Part shown: one piece after another, positions 1 to 8,163 of the stretch | How positions within the stretch are numbered: the stretch's first letter is position 1 | Layout of the letters: each line of letters opens with the position of its first letter | Assembly (NCBI GenBank): GCA_023715185.1 | Contig: JAMCAN010000003.1 | Location: 310,001 to 374,000 of the forward strand | Source: Planococcus sp. MER TA 32b | Lineage (GTDB): Bacteria > Bacillota > Bacilli > Bacillales_A > Planococcaceae | Length of the DNA: 64,000 nt | Direction of reading: 5' to 3' | The notes under the pieces: generated by a model | Databases searched by the model: none | The model's input: only the letters and a program-made list of their open reading frames with translations | Told to the model about the DNA's origin: nothing | Translations under genes and position numbers: made by a program

Positions 1-1
1 C

Positions 2-46
2 AATGAAATCATGAAAACGATTGTCGCGAAGCGGATGGGTCTTTGA
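2..46 (+). CDS. C-terminal tail of an unidentified protein (partial)
   Basis: The window opens inside a reading frame that ends at the TGA at 44-46. Only about 14 residues are visible (ending KRMGL), too few to name a family. It lies just 10 bases before the trp promoter -35 box, so it is the gene upstream of the tryptophan operon and probably not co-transcribed with it. Confidence 0.5.
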   Translation, partial: NEIMKTIVAKRMGL

Positions 47-55
47 ACCTTCTGC

Positions 56-84
56 TTGACAGAATAAACAAACTAATTTAATGT
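56..84 (+). promoter_or_regulatory. Promoter of the trp operon
   Basis: TTGACA at 56-61, a 17-base spacer, and TAATGT at 79-84 form a near-consensus sigma-A promoter. Transcription would start near 91 and run through the T-box leader into trpD. Confidence 0.7.
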
Positions 85-90
85 AAACTT

Positions 91-425
91 CAACTTGTTG
101 GCAGAACGGCAAGTCTATTTGAGAGAAGAGCCCAGAGAAGATGAGAATAGCAGAGAGCAAAATCGAGGATTGAGACGAGTAGGCAGTGGATTCCATAATA
201 GAGAGTCAGCGGCTGGTGGAAGCTGATTGGAATTCTTGCGCGAATGGACTTAGGAGAGCTGGCCTGAAAATGGAAATGAGTAAGGCAGACGTATGCCCTG
301 CGTTAAAGGGAAAGGCGAACAGCCTGTTTGAGTGAGTGCAGAAATGCATTAATGCGTGGTGGTACCGCGGTTTTTTTAAACCCGTCCCCGCAACCGGATC
401 TATTTCCGGTTGCGGGGATTTTTTG
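91..425 (+). promoter_or_regulatory. T-box riboswitch leader of the trp operon (tRNA-Trp)
   Basis: The leader has T-box landmarks in order: an AGTA-type motif near 178-181, AGAGAG followed by GGTGGAAG in the distal part of stem I (about 201-220), a GAA-TGG-ACT specifier context with the Trp codon TGG at 245-247, and the T-box sequence TGGTACCGCG at 360-369. A strong terminator follows (arms 386-398 and 405-417, then a T-run). Uncharged tRNA-Trp is expected to stabilise the antiterminator and allow transcription of trpD-trpA. The base after TGG in the T-box is T, which would pair with a G discriminator only by wobble. Confidence 0.9.
386..425 (+). terminator. Regulated terminator of the trp T-box
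   Basis: A 13-base stem with arms at 386-398 and 405-417 is followed by a T-run at 419-424. It lies 17 bases after the T-box sequence, the expected place for the competing terminator helix. Confidence 0.9.
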
Positions 426-454
426 TATTCCAAAAGAGCTGAGGAGAGATGAAG

Positions 455-1447
455 ATGAGACGAGCAGAGAATTTAAGTGAGCACAGAATGTACAGCAAAT
501 CGATGGAAATATTGGACGGACGGATGGAGGAGCGTGAGATTAAAGAATTTCTTGTGGGCCTGCATGCTAAAGGAGAAACGGCTGACGAGATGGTCGGACT
601 GGTAAAAGCGATGCGATCCAAAGCGGTGGCTTTGCCGGAAACGGAAGGGCAGCTGATTGATGTATGCGGCACGGGAGGCGACCGTTCGTTCAGCTTTAAC
701 ATCAGCACGCTGACGGCTTTTGTATTGGCGGGATGCGGCATGAAAGTCGCAAAACACGGCAACCGCAGCGTTTCGAGCAAGACAGGCAGCGCGGATGTGC
801 TGGAAGAACTGGGGATTGGGACGACAGCTGACCCGGCGGCTATTCCAGATTTGATTGACCAGACTGGCATCGCGTTTTTATTTGCGCCAGCCATCCATCC
901 GGCACTCGGGAAATTGCGGGAAGTGCGGAAGAGCATCGCGACACCGACCATTTTTAATCTTGTTGGGCCGCTTGCTAATCCGCTGGCGATTGAAGTGCAG
1001 ATGACCGGCGTATACAGACGCGACATGCTGGAGCCGATGGCGGACGCATTGACGAGGCTGGGCAGAAAACGCGGTGTGATGGTCCACGGAGCAGGCGGGA
1101 TGGACGAGCTTTCGCTGGCGGGCACCAATGAATTATTGTTTTTTGATGAAGATGGCAAGAAGGCGCTCCAGTTTCATCCGGAAGAAGCGGGCTTGAAGCT
1201 GGCGCCGGTGGAAGCGATCCGAGGCGGGGATGCCAAACGCAATGCAGCGATTTTTATGGAAGTGCTGGAAGGCCGCGACAATGCTTATCTGGATACAGTG
1301 GCATTGAATGCCGGGGTGGCGCTTTTTGCGGGCGGCAACGCCGGAACGATTGCGGAAGGCGTCCACGCGGCAAGAAAATCCATCCTTTCCGGAGAAACAG
1401 GCCGTGTATTCGAGTCTCACCGTCAGGCAGCGGGGGTGCTGGTATGA
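455..1447 (+). CDS. trpD: Anthranilate phosphoribosyltransferase TrpD
   Basis: Transfers the phosphoribosyl group of PRPP to anthranilate, the second step specific to tryptophan synthesis. The 330-residue protein has the family signatures CGTGGD (about residues 71-76) and KHGNRSVSSKTGSAD (about 100-114), which bind PRPP and magnesium. The ATG at 455 is preferred because GAGGAG (441-446) sits 8 bases upstream; the in-frame ATG at 449 is too close. The N-terminal 10 residues are unlike the usual TrpD start. It is the first gene after the T-box. Its stop overlaps the trpC start (ATGA). No trpE or trpG lies downstream in the window, so anthranilate synthase is encoded elsewhere. Confidence 0.93.
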   Translation: MRRAENLSEHRMYSKSMEILDGRMEEREIKEFLVGLHAKGETADEMVGLVKAMRSKAVALPETEGQLIDVCGTGGDRSFSFNISTLTAFVLAGCGMKVAKHGNRSVSSKTGSADVLEELGIGTTADPAAIPDLIDQTGIAFLFAPAIHPALGKLREVRKSIATPTIFNLVGPLANPLAIEVQMTGVYRRDMLEPMADALTRLGRKRGVMVHGAGGMDELSLAGTNELLFFDEDGKKALQFHPEEAGLKLAPVEAIRGGDAKRNAAIFMEVLEGRDNAYLDTVALNAGVALFAGGNAGTIAEGVHAARKSILSGETGRVFESHRQAAGVLV

Positions 1448-2220
1448 ATATATTGGAAGAGATCATTGCTGCAAAACGTGAAGAAGTAAAAGGATATTCA
1501 TCTGCTGAGCAAGTTGAAGGAGTGGCGTTTCCGCGGAAATCCCGATTGGCCGAACGTTTGCGGCAAGGGCCTGGCGTCATCGCGGAAATTAAACGGGCTT
1601 CACCATCAAAAGGTGATATCCGGCTGGACGTTGATGTGGCCGCTCAGGCGAAACAATACGAACAGGCGGGAGCTGCCGCAATTTCTGTTTTAACGGATAA
1701 AGCTTATTTCAAAGGATCGATTGAGGATTTGAAAAATGTGGCGCAGCTTGTTTCTGTACCAGTGCTTTGTAAAGACTTTATCGTAGACGAAATTCAAATA
1801 GACCGGGCGAAAGCTTCCGGTGCGACTATTATTCTGTTGATCGTTGCGGCACTTGGCCAAGAAGAACTTGAGCACCTGTTTTCATATGCGCAGGCACAAG
1901 GGCTGGAAGTGCTCGTTGAAGTGCACGATCCCGCTGAACTTCAGATAGCGGTGGACTTGGGAGCCGAATTGATCGGCGTCAATAACCGGAATCTGAAAAC
2001 GTTCGAAGTATCGCTTCAGCAGACAGCTGACATTGCGGAATATTTTCCGGCGGACAGCAATTCTTTATTGATCAGTGAGAGCGGTATTTTTACGGAAAGC
2101 GACGCGGCATTTGCATTTGGCAAAGGTGCGGCCGGCATTCTGGTGGGCGAAGCGCTGATGCGTTCGGAAGATGCCGGTGCCTGGATCACAGCGGTGACGG
2201 CGCCGGGGGTGAAGAAATGA
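1444..2220 (+). CDS. trpC: Indole-3-glycerol phosphate synthase TrpC
   Basis: Closes the indole ring by decarboxylative cyclisation of CdRP to indole-3-glycerol phosphate. The 258-residue protein is a standard monofunctional TrpC with the [10 protein letters not shown] motif (residues 48-57) and the CKDFI strand (109-113) of the TIM barrel. It overlaps trpD by 4 bases and the following frame by 4 bases (ATGA), so the operon is translationally coupled. Confidence 0.95.
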   Translation: MNILEEIIAAKREEVKGYSSAEQVEGVAFPRKSRLAERLRQGPGVIAEIKRASPSKGDIRLDVDVAAQAKQYEQAGAAAISVLTDKAYFKGSIEDLKNVAQLVSVPVLCKDFIVDEIQIDRAKASGATIILLIVAALGQEELEHLFSYAQAQGLEVLVEVHDPAELQIAVDLGAELIGVNNRNLKTFEVSLQQTADIAEYFPADSNSLLISESGIFTESDAAFAFGKGAAGILVGEALMRSEDAGAWITAVTAPGVKK

Positions 2221-4022
2221 CGAAAGTGAAAATATGCGGCTTGCAGGAAGCGGAACATGCCAAGGCTGCATCAGCAGCTGACGCGGCGGGCTTCGTTTTT
2301 GCGCCGAGCCGCAGGCGGGTGACGGTCGAACAGGCTGCCCGCTTGGCTGCCGAGCTGCCTGAGTCAGTGGTAAAAATAGGTGTTTTTGTCAATGCTGAGC
2401 TGGACGAAGTGCTGGAAGCGGTTCGAAAAGTCCCGTTGACGATGGTGCAGCTGCATGGAGATGAAACGGATGAATTTATCCGCAGTATTCCAGTGGAGGT
2501 CATACAGGCATTTTCAGTCCGTGACATTGAAGATGTAAAAAAACTTGAACAATCAATTGCGGACTATGTGCTGGTTGATGCACCTGGAATCGACTTTCGC
2601 GGCGGCAGCGGCAGGATCTTCGATTGGGGGTTGCTGAAAGGAGCGTCGATCGATCCGGAAAGACTGATTGTGGCCGGCGGGCTGGATGCCGTAAATGTTG
2701 GACAGGCGATCGGTTCTCTGGCTCCGTACATGGTCGATGTTTCAAGTGGTGTCGAAACGGAAGGGAAAAAAGATGCAGATAAAATAAAAAGTTTCATAAA
2801 AACTGTAAAGGGTGATTCGATGCAGCAAGCAACGGGAACAGAGAACGTAACAGGATTTTTCGGGCGTTTCGGCGGCCAATTTGTGCCGGAGACATTGATG
2901 AAAGCGGTGAAGGAGCTGGAAGCGGCTTATGCGGAAGCGAAAGATGATGCCGATTTTCAGGCGGATTACCATAAATACTTAAAGGAATATGTCGGCCGTG
3001 AACAGCCGCTGACATACGCGGCGCGGCTGACGGAAGCTTGGGGTGGTCCAAAAGTTTATCTGAAGCGGGAAGATCTCAATCACACCGGCGCCCATAAAAT
3101 CAATAATGCAATCGGACAGGCGCTGCTTGCGATCAGAATGGGCAAACGCAAAATTGTGGCGGAAACAGGCGCCGGCCAGCACGGTGTGGCGACTGCGACG
3201 ATCTGTGCGCTGCTTGACTTGGAATGCGTCATTTTCATGGGAGAAGAAGATATCAGACGGCAGCAATTGAATGTATTCCGGATGAAGCTTCTCGGGGCGA
3301 AAGTGGAAAGTGTGACCAAAGGAAGCGCCACCTTGAAAGATGCGGTGAACGAAGCACTGCGTTACTGGGTGACGAATGTCGAAGATACTCATTACCTCAT
3401 CGGTTCCGCGCTCGGCCCCCATCCGTTCCCGACAATGGTGCGCGATTTTCAGAGTGTGATCGGGCGCGAGACGCGCGGGCAGATTCTTGGCAAGGAAGGA
3501 CGCTTGCCGGATGTAATTCTGGCTTGTGTCGGCGGAGGATCGAACGCGATCGGCATGTTCCATCCCTTTGTGGGAGATGAATCGGTAAGGCTCATCGGAG
3601 TTGAAGCGGCGGGCGAAGGCGTCGACACGGCCAGGCACGCCGCGACACTGACGAAAGGGACGGAAGGCGTGCTGCACGGAGCCTATATGAAACTTCTGCA
3701 GGACGAAAACGGACAGGTCCAGGAAGCGCATTCGATTTCAGCGGGTTTGGATTATCCGGGAGTTGGGCCGGAACACGTCCATCTGGAAGACATCGGGCGG
3801 GTTGAATATAAAGCGGTGACGGATGAAGAAGCGCTTGCTTCGGTCATCACATTATCACGGCTCGAAGGCATCATCCCTGCGCTGGAATCGGCGCACGCAG
3901 TAGCGGAAGCGGAAAAGACGGCCGCCGCGATGGGGTCGGACGAAATATTGATCATCTGCGTTTCCGGACGTGGCGATAAGGACATGGCGACCTATGCGGA
4001 AAAATTGGAGGGACTGGCATGA
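2217..4022 (+). CDS. trpFB: Fused phosphoribosylanthranilate isomerase / tryptophan synthase beta (TrpF-TrpB)
   Basis: One uninterrupted 601-codon frame holds two enzymes. Residues 1-201 are TrpF (starts KVKICGLQ; isomerises PRA to CdRP). Residues 202-601 are a complete TrpB (starts [10 protein letters not shown]; condenses indole and serine). TrpB landmarks are present: the PLP lysine in HTGAHKINN (Lys294 of the fusion, Lys93 of the TrpB part) and the ETGAGQHG loop. There is no linker; the junction runs VKGDS-MQQ. An ATG at 2820 starts TrpB with AAAGGGTGA just upstream, so TrpB could also be made alone. Separate trpF and trpB genes are the rule in Bacillales. A sequencing indel is the main alternative, though no frame shift is visible. 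Confidence 0.9.
   Translation: MTKVKICGLQEAEHAKAASAADAAGFVFAPSRRRVTVEQAARLAAELPESVVKIGVFVNAELDEVLEAVRKVPLTMVQLHGDETDEFIRSIPVEVIQAFSVRDIEDVKKLEQSIADYVLVDAPGIDFRGGSGRIFDWGLLKGASIDPERLIVAGGLDAVNVGQAIGSLAPYMVDVSSGVETEGKKDADKIKSFIKTVKGDSMQQATGTENVTGFFGRFGGQFVPETLMKAVKELEAAYAEAKDDADFQADYHKYLKEYVGREQPLTYAARLTEAWGGPKVYLKREDLNHTGAHKINNAIGQALLAIRMGKRKIVAETGAGQHGVATATICALLDLECVIFMGEEDIRRQQLNVFRMKLLGAKVESVTKGSATLKDAVNEALRYWVTNVEDTHYLIGSALGPHPFPTMVRDFQSVIGRETRGQILGKEGRLPDVILACVGGGSNAIGMFHPFVGDESVRLIGVEAAGEGVDTARHAATLTKGTEGVLHGAYMKLLQDENGQVQEAHSISAGLDYPGVGPEHVHLEDIGRVEYKAVTDEEALASVITLSRLEGIIPALESAHAVAEAEKTAAAMGSDEILIICVSGRGDKDMATYAEKLEGLA
2807..2822 (+). promoter_or_regulatory. Internal ribosome binding site and start for TrpB
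   Basis: AAAGGGTGA at 2807-2815 resembles the anti-Shine-Dalgarno complement, and ATG follows at 2820-2822 with good spacing, in frame with both halves of the fusion. It would permit independent translation of TrpB (400 residues), helping stoichiometry with TrpA. Whether it is used cannot be seen. Confidence 0.6.
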
Positions 4023-4789
4023 AACGCTTGAAAGATTTGAAGGATAACGGAGATAAAGCATTTGTCGCTTATATCATGGCAGGGGATGGCGGTCTCGATA
4101 AATTGCGCGGCCAAGTGGAATATCTGCAGAAGACCGGTGTAACGGCAATTGAAATCGGCATTCCTTTTTCTGATCCGGTGGCGGATGGCCCAGTCATCGA
4201 AGAGGCAGGAAACCGTGCGCTTGCTGAAGGTGTCACGCTCGATAAGGTTTTACTTGAAATGAAGAGTTGGGATTTTAAAATAAAAATTCCATTAATCGTC
4301 ATGACTTATTTGAATCCGGTCATCAGTTACGGTGCGGAGCGTTTCGCGGAATCGTGCAGGGAGGCGGGCGTTTCAGCTGTCATCATCCCGGATCTGCCAT
4401 TTGAACATCAGCAGCTGGTCGGGCCTTATTTGAAAAAAACCGGCGTCACGCTGATTCAGCTCGTTACACTGACCACTACGGAAAACCGGCTTGAGGACAT
4501 TCTGGATGCGGCTGAGGGATTTGTTTATGCCGTTACGGTAACCGGTATCACAGGGGTGCGTGACGAAATGACGCAGGAAGTGCAGGAATTCATGAAAACG
4601 GTGCGCTCTAAGAGCCCGGTGCCGGTTTACGCGGGCTTCGGGATTTCGAAAACCGAACATATTGAAATGCTGCGGGATGATGTCGACGGATTCATCGTCG
4701 GCTCGGCGATTGTAAAAGCTTTTCACGACAATAAAATCGAAGACATCGACCCCCTCATCCATGCAGTGACCCAGCGCAACCCGGTATAA
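4019..4789 (+). CDS. trpA: Tryptophan synthase alpha chain TrpA
   Basis: Cleaves indole-3-glycerol phosphate and channels indole to TrpB. The 256-residue protein carries the catalytic glutamate and aspartate in [14 protein letters not shown] (Glu45 and Asp56). The start overlaps the TrpB stop by 4 bases. It is the last gene of the operon; no clear terminator separates it from the glycosylase gene 21 bases downstream. Confidence 0.95.
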   Translation: MKRLKDLKDNGDKAFVAYIMAGDGGLDKLRGQVEYLQKTGVTAIEIGIPFSDPVADGPVIEEAGNRALAEGVTLDKVLLEMKSWDFKIKIPLIVMTYLNPVISYGAERFAESCREAGVSAVIIPDLPFEHQQLVGPYLKKTGVTLIQLVTLTTTENRLEDILDAAEGFVYAVTVTGITGVRDEMTQEVQEFMKTVRSKSPVPVYAGFGISKTEHIEMLRDDVDGFIVGSAIVKAFHDNKIEDIDPLIHAVTQRNPV

Positions 4790-4810
4790 TGGATGCCGGA
4801 GGGATGTAAG

Positions 4811-5401
4811 ATGTTCAAACCAGTCACAGCTGATTTTTTTGATATGCCCACTCTCGATTTGTCGCGCAACCTGCTGGGGCAGCTGCTTGTACACGAGCTT
4901 CCGGAAGGGATTGTCGCTGGCCGGATCGTCGAGACGGAAGCCTATATGGGAGCGGAAGACCGTGCGGCGCACAGCTTCGGCAATAGGCGCACCAAGCGAA
5001 CTGAAATCATGTTCGGTAAAGCGGGGCTTGTCTATACGTACCAAATGCATACCCATACGCTGATCAATGTTGTCAGCGGACCTGTCGATACGCCGCGCGC
5101 CATACTGATCCGGGCGGTGGAACCGGTCGAAGGGATCGATTTGATGGCGGAATTGCGCGGCCGGCACCTGCCGATCAAGCAATGGACGAGCGGCCCCGGC
5201 AAACTGACAAAAGCGATGGGAATTTCAATGGATTATTATGGCCACCATTTTACAGAGCGGCCATTGTATATAGCGGAAGGAGATCCGGTTCATGCCGTTT
5301 CAGTCGGTCCAAGAGTCGGCATCGGCAATTCACAGGAAGCTGTCCATTATCCATATCGATTTTGGGAACAGGACAATCCTTACGTCTCAAAATTCCGGTA
5401 A
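4811..5401 (+). CDS. 3-methyladenine DNA glycosylase (AAG/MPG family)
   Basis: Base-excision repair enzyme that removes alkylated purines such as 3-methyladenine and hypoxanthine. The 196-residue protein matches the AAG family: RIVETEAYMGAEDRAAHS near residues 39-56 with the active-site glutamate, then YTYQMHTHTLINVV and the SGPGKLTKAMG segment. The start at 4811 is chosen because GGAGGG (4798-4803) lies 7 bases upstream; a longer frame from 4793 starts before that site. It follows trpA closely and may be read through from the trp operon. Confidence 0.9.
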   Translation: MFKPVTADFFDMPTLDLSRNLLGQLLVHELPEGIVAGRIVETEAYMGAEDRAAHSFGNRRTKRTEIMFGKAGLVYTYQMHTHTLINVVSGPVDTPRAILIRAVEPVEGIDLMAELRGRHLPIKQWTSGPGKLTKAMGISMDYYGHHFTERPLYIAEGDPVHAVSVGPRVGIGNSQEAVHYPYRFWEQDNPYVSKFR

Positions 5402-5408
5402 GCGCCAT

Positions 5409-5433
5409 GTTTAGTAATTTCTCTATGTGGAAT
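5409..5433 (+). promoter_or_regulatory. Candidate sigma-B promoter of the DJ-1/PfpI gene
   Basis: GTTTAG at 5409-5414, 13 bases, then TGGAAT at 5428-5433 resembles the sigma-B consensus GTTTAA-N12-14-GGGTAT (4 of 6 in the -10). A related Bacillus general stress protein (Gsp18, YfkM) is sigma-B dependent. Confidence 0.4.
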
Positions 5434-5470
5434 AATAAGGGAGAGTATTAAACTAAAGGAGTGGAAGACA

Positions 5471-5998
5471 GTGGCAAAAATTGCGACGCTAATTACTGAT
5501 ATGTTTGAGGATGTAGAATATACCGACCCATCGAAAGCATTCAATGATGCAGGTCACGAAGTTTTCACGATTGAAAAAGAAGCTGGCAAGGAAGTGACAG
5601 GCAAGCAGGGTGAAGCTGTTGTGTCTATTGATAAAGGCATCGACGACGCGAATCCGGACGATTATGACGCGCTGTTCCTGCCTGGTGGATTCTCGCCAGA
5701 CCAATTGCGTGCGGATGATCGTTTCGTGAATTTCACGAAAGCATTCATGGATGCGAAGAAACCGGTATTTGCCATCTGCCACGGTCCGCAATTGCTGATT
5801 TCGGCAAAAGCGCTTGAAGGCCGCAAGGCGACAGGCTTCAAATCGATTCAGACAGATATGGAATACGCCGGTGCCAAACTGGTGGATGAAGAAGTGGCTG
5901 TGTGCCAGGATCAATTGGTGACAAGCCGTCAGCCGGATGATATCCCGGCATTCAACCGCGAGTCATTGCGTGTGCTGGAACAATATTCTGCAAAATAA
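5471..5998 (+). CDS. DJ-1/PfpI family general stress protein (YraA/YfkM-like)
   Basis: A 175-residue single-domain DJ-1/PfpI protein. The nucleophile elbow AICHG places the reactive cysteine at residue 103, and the conserved acidic residue lies in FEDVEY near residue 13. Relatives act as deglycases or protein-repair enzymes on glyoxal-damaged molecules, although some were called proteases. The start is GTG at 5471 with AAAGGAG (5455-5461) 9 bases upstream. It is a single-gene unit closed by the hairpin at 6012-6045, and a sigma-B-like promoter precedes it. Confidence 0.88.
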   Translation: MAKIATLITDMFEDVEYTDPSKAFNDAGHEVFTIEKEAGKEVTGKQGEAVVSIDKGIDDANPDDYDALFLPGGFSPDQLRADDRFVNFTKAFMDAKKPVFAICHGPQLLISAKALEGRKATGFKSIQTDMEYAGAKLVDEEVAVCQDQLVTSRQPDDIPAFNRESLRVLEQYSAK

Positions 5999-6011
5999 TT
6001 TTTAGGGAGTG

Positions 6012-6045
6012 ACCCCGTCAGCTGAAGCTGGCGGGGTTATTTTTT
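6012..6045 (+). terminator. Terminator after the DJ-1/PfpI gene
   Basis: ACCCCGTCAGC (6012-6022) pairs with GCTGGCGGGGT (6027-6037), followed by a T-rich run. Confidence 0.85.
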
Positions 6046-6071
6046 GGTAAGGGAATAAATTCGGTATGCCC

Positions 6072-6100
6072 TTGAATAAATAAGCAATCACTTATATAAT
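6072..6100 (+). promoter_or_regulatory. ars promoter with embedded operator
   Basis: TTGAAT (6072-6077), 17-base spacer and TATAAT (6095-6100). An inverted repeat ATAAG-N6-CTTAT at 6080-6095 fills the spacer, the expected place for an ArsR operator that blocks RNA polymerase. Confidence 0.65.
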
Positions 6101-6133
6101 GGTTGACGGAACTCTTGAAAGAAGGTGAATGGC

Positions 6134-6463
6134 TTGGATTATGTATATATGGAATCCTATCTGAAGGCGATCAGCGACCACAACCGGATGCTGATCCTCA
6201 AGTATTTATCAAAGGATTCACTTTGCATATGTGAATTTACGGAATTGCTGGATATGACGCAGCCGGCGGTGAGCCAGCATATGCGCAAATTGAAAACGGC
6301 TGAATTGGTGACTGAAGAAAAGCGGGGGCGCTGGACCATTTGGTCGCTTAATGTCCGTCATACGCTTTACCCGATGCTGATCCATTTGCTCAGCCTGCTT
6401 CCTGAACCGGAAATAACGGTGGAATCTCTGGAAGCGGAAGGAAAAAGAGTAGTTTGTGAATAA
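6134..6463 (+). CDS. arsR: ArsR/SmtB family metalloregulator
   Basis: Winged-helix repressor expected to leave DNA when As(III) or Sb(III) binds. The 109-residue protein has the DNA-recognition helix MTQPAVSQHMRKLK and a two-cysteine metal motif LCICEF (Cys31 and Cys33), the alpha-3 type site. The TTG at 6134 is taken as start because AAGGTGA (6122-6128) is well spaced from it; a GTG at 6125 lies inside that ribosome site. The arsB gene begins 15 bases after the stop, so the two form an operon behind the operator at 6080-6095. No arsC follows. Confidence 0.85.
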   Translation: MDYVYMESYLKAISDHNRMLILKYLSKDSLCICEFTELLDMTQPAVSQHMRKLKTAELVTEEKRGRWTIWSLNVRHTLYPMLIHLLSLLPEPEITVESLEAEGKRVVCE

Positions 6464-6478
6464 GGAGTTGTCCGGAAA

Positions 6479-7774
6479 GTGGAAGTTGGATTAGCCAGTT
6501 TTATATTTATCGTCACATTGATTTTTGTTATTTGGCAGCCGCGCGGGTTATCGATCGGCTGGTCGGCCATTGCCGGGGCAGCGGTGGCGCTGCTGTTTGG
6601 AGTGGTCGACTTCGGTGATGTCTGGGATGTAACCGGCATTGTCTGGAATGCGACATTGACGTTCGTGGCTTTGATCATCATCTCCCTCATCCTTGATGAG
6701 ATCGGATTTTTTGAATGGTCGGCTTTACATATGGCTCGCTTGGCCAAAGGCAGCGGGCTTCGGATGTTCTTCCTTGTAATTGTACTTGGCGCCATAGTGG
6801 CCGCGCTTTTCGCCAATGACGGAGCGGCGCTTATTTTGACGCCGATCGTCCTTGCGATGGTAAGAGCGTTGAAATTCAAGGATGCAATGATCCTGCCGTT
6901 CATCATGGCTTCCGGGTTTATTGCGGATACGGCATCCTTGCCGTTTGTCATCAGTAATTTAGTGAACATCGTTTCAGCGGACTTTTTTGATATCGGATTC
7001 ACTGAATATGCGATTCGAATGGTTGTGCCTAACCTGTTCAGTATCCTTGCGAGCATGCTTGTTCTTTACCTTTATTTCCGGAAGGATATTCCTAAGGGAT
7101 TCGATGCCGGTGTATTGAAAACTCCGGCATCCGCCATCAAAGATCTGAAGATGTTCCGTTTGTCATGGGTGGTACTGGCGGTATTGCTGATCGGTTATTT
7201 CACGAGTGAAACTTTGGGGATTCCGGTGTCGTTCATCGCGGGAGCAGTCGCCATCATCTTCCTGGCGATTGCGCGCAGAAGTGATGCAGTCGAGACGATG
7301 ACTGTGCTGAAGGGTGCACCTTGGGCGATCGTCTTCTTCTCAATCGGTATGTACGTAGTGGTTTACGGCTTGCGCAATGTCGGTTTGACTTCGGTATTGG
7401 CCACTGCGATCGAATGGACTGCGGGGCATGGTTTATATGCAGCGACAATCGGCATGGGCTTTATCGCGGCGATTCTTTCGTCCGTCATGAATAATATGCC
7501 GACCGTGATGATCGATGCGCTGGCCATCGCTGAAACCGATACGACAGGCGTCGTGCGGGAAGCGCTGATCTATGCGAATGTCATCGGTTCGGATCTCGGT
7601 CCGAAAATCACGCCGATCGGATCACTTGCCACATTATTATGGCTGCACGTTTTGAAATTGAAGGGTGTCACCATCAGCTGGGGCTATTATTTCAAGATCG
7701 GGATCATCCTGACGATTCCGACCTTGTTCATCACTTTGACTGGCCTGTATCTGTGGCTGATAATCCTGGATTAA
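6479..7774 (+). CDS. arsB: ArsB-type arsenite efflux permease
   Basis: A 431-residue polytopic membrane protein of the ArsB/NhaD superfamily with about 11-12 hydrophobic segments. Typical ArsB features are [11 protein letters not shown] near residue 115, a second motif MNNMPTVM near residue 340 and [20 protein letters not shown] near residue 370, which form the anion path. It exports As(OH)3 or antimonite by proton antiport. The start is GTG at 6479 with TAAGGAG just upstream. It is co-transcribed with arsR. Confidence 0.88.
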   Translation: MEVGLASFIFIVTLIFVIWQPRGLSIGWSAIAGAAVALLFGVVDFGDVWDVTGIVWNATLTFVALIIISLILDEIGFFEWSALHMARLAKGSGLRMFFLVIVLGAIVAALFANDGAALILTPIVLAMVRALKFKDAMILPFIMASGFIADTASLPFVISNLVNIVSADFFDIGFTEYAIRMVVPNLFSILASMLVLYLYFRKDIPKGFDAGVLKTPASAIKDLKMFRLSWVVLAVLLIGYFTSETLGIPVSFIAGAVAIIFLAIARRSDAVETMTVLKGAPWAIVFFSIGMYVVVYGLRNVGLTSVLATAIEWTAGHGLYAATIGMGFIAAILSSVMNNMPTVMIDALAIAETDTTGVVREALIYANVIGSDLGPKITPIGSLATLLWLHVLKLKGVTISWGYYFKIGIILTIPTLFITLTGLYLWLIILD

Positions 7775-7783
7775 AGAAATAAA

Positions 7784-7815
7784 AGAGGTTCACCTGTTAC
7801 GGTGGACCTCTTTTT
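7784..7815 (+). terminator. Terminator of the ars operon
   Basis: AGAGGTTCACC (7784-7794) pairs with GGTGGACCTCT (7801-7811), followed by TTTTT. Confidence 0.85.
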
Positions 7816-7879
7816 GGCCTATTGGCGGAGTTGGGGAAAAAAAGTGGATTCAGCTTGCTTCCTTCGCGCTCAAAATAAA

Positions 7880-7916
7880 AAACGGGCAACCCTTTGAAAA
7901 GGGTGCCCGTTTTTAT
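7880..7916. terminator. Second hairpin after arsB
   Basis: A strong stem built on ACGGGCAACCCTTT and AAAGGGTGCCCGT with A-run and T-run flanks, so it could stop transcription in either direction. It abuts the repeat block that follows. Confidence 0.65.
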
Positions 7917-7918
7917 AT

Positions 7919-8158
7919 TGTCCAGACTCCAGCAGCCCAGCTCTTCGGGTCATAAGCCAAACCAGCTGCCGTGGCAAAGAACGCCACTCTGCTGTTCTGT
8001 CTTATGCCTTTCAGAGCTGAACGGGCGCTGTCGCTTTTCTTTGTCCAGACTCCAGCGGCCCAGCTCTTCGGGGGGAAGGCTGCTCCTGCATCGCTGCGCT
8101 GCTTCGTCGCAAGAGATAGCCCAAACTGGTTTGGGCTATCTCTCGCTTTCGCTTTTCT
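7919..8158. repeat. Two tandem copies of a GTCCAGACTCCAGCGGCC repeat
   Basis: Copy 1 runs about 7919-8042 and copy 2 about 8042-8158. Each opens with TTGTCCAGACTCCAGC and ends with CGCTTTTCT; copy 1 also carries AACGGGCGC before that end. Copy 1 has an imperfect inverted repeat (7939-7956 with 8001-8018). Copy 2 carries the TGCTCCTGCATCGC core (8081-8112) and a perfect 14-base stem at 8112-8143. Such repeats are frequent in Bacillales intergenic DNA; their role is not known to me. Confidence 0.85.
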
Positions 8159-8163
8159 GTTGT

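Noticed and set aside
400..1158. A 252-codon open frame on the minus strand across trpD
   Set aside because: It lies wholly over a well-supported trpD, is serine- and threonine-rich low-complexity in translation and has no ribosome site.
2979..3731. A 250-codon minus-strand frame opposite trpB
   Set aside because: It mirrors the conserved TrpB coding region and shows no family features.
4373..5182. A 269-codon minus-strand frame over trpA and the glycosylase gene
   Set aside because: It spans two real genes on the other strand and is histidine/arginine-rich as expected for a shadow frame.
8112..8143. Perfect 14-base stem as terminator of the acetyltransferase gene
   Set aside because: No T-run follows on the minus strand; it belongs to the repeat copy.
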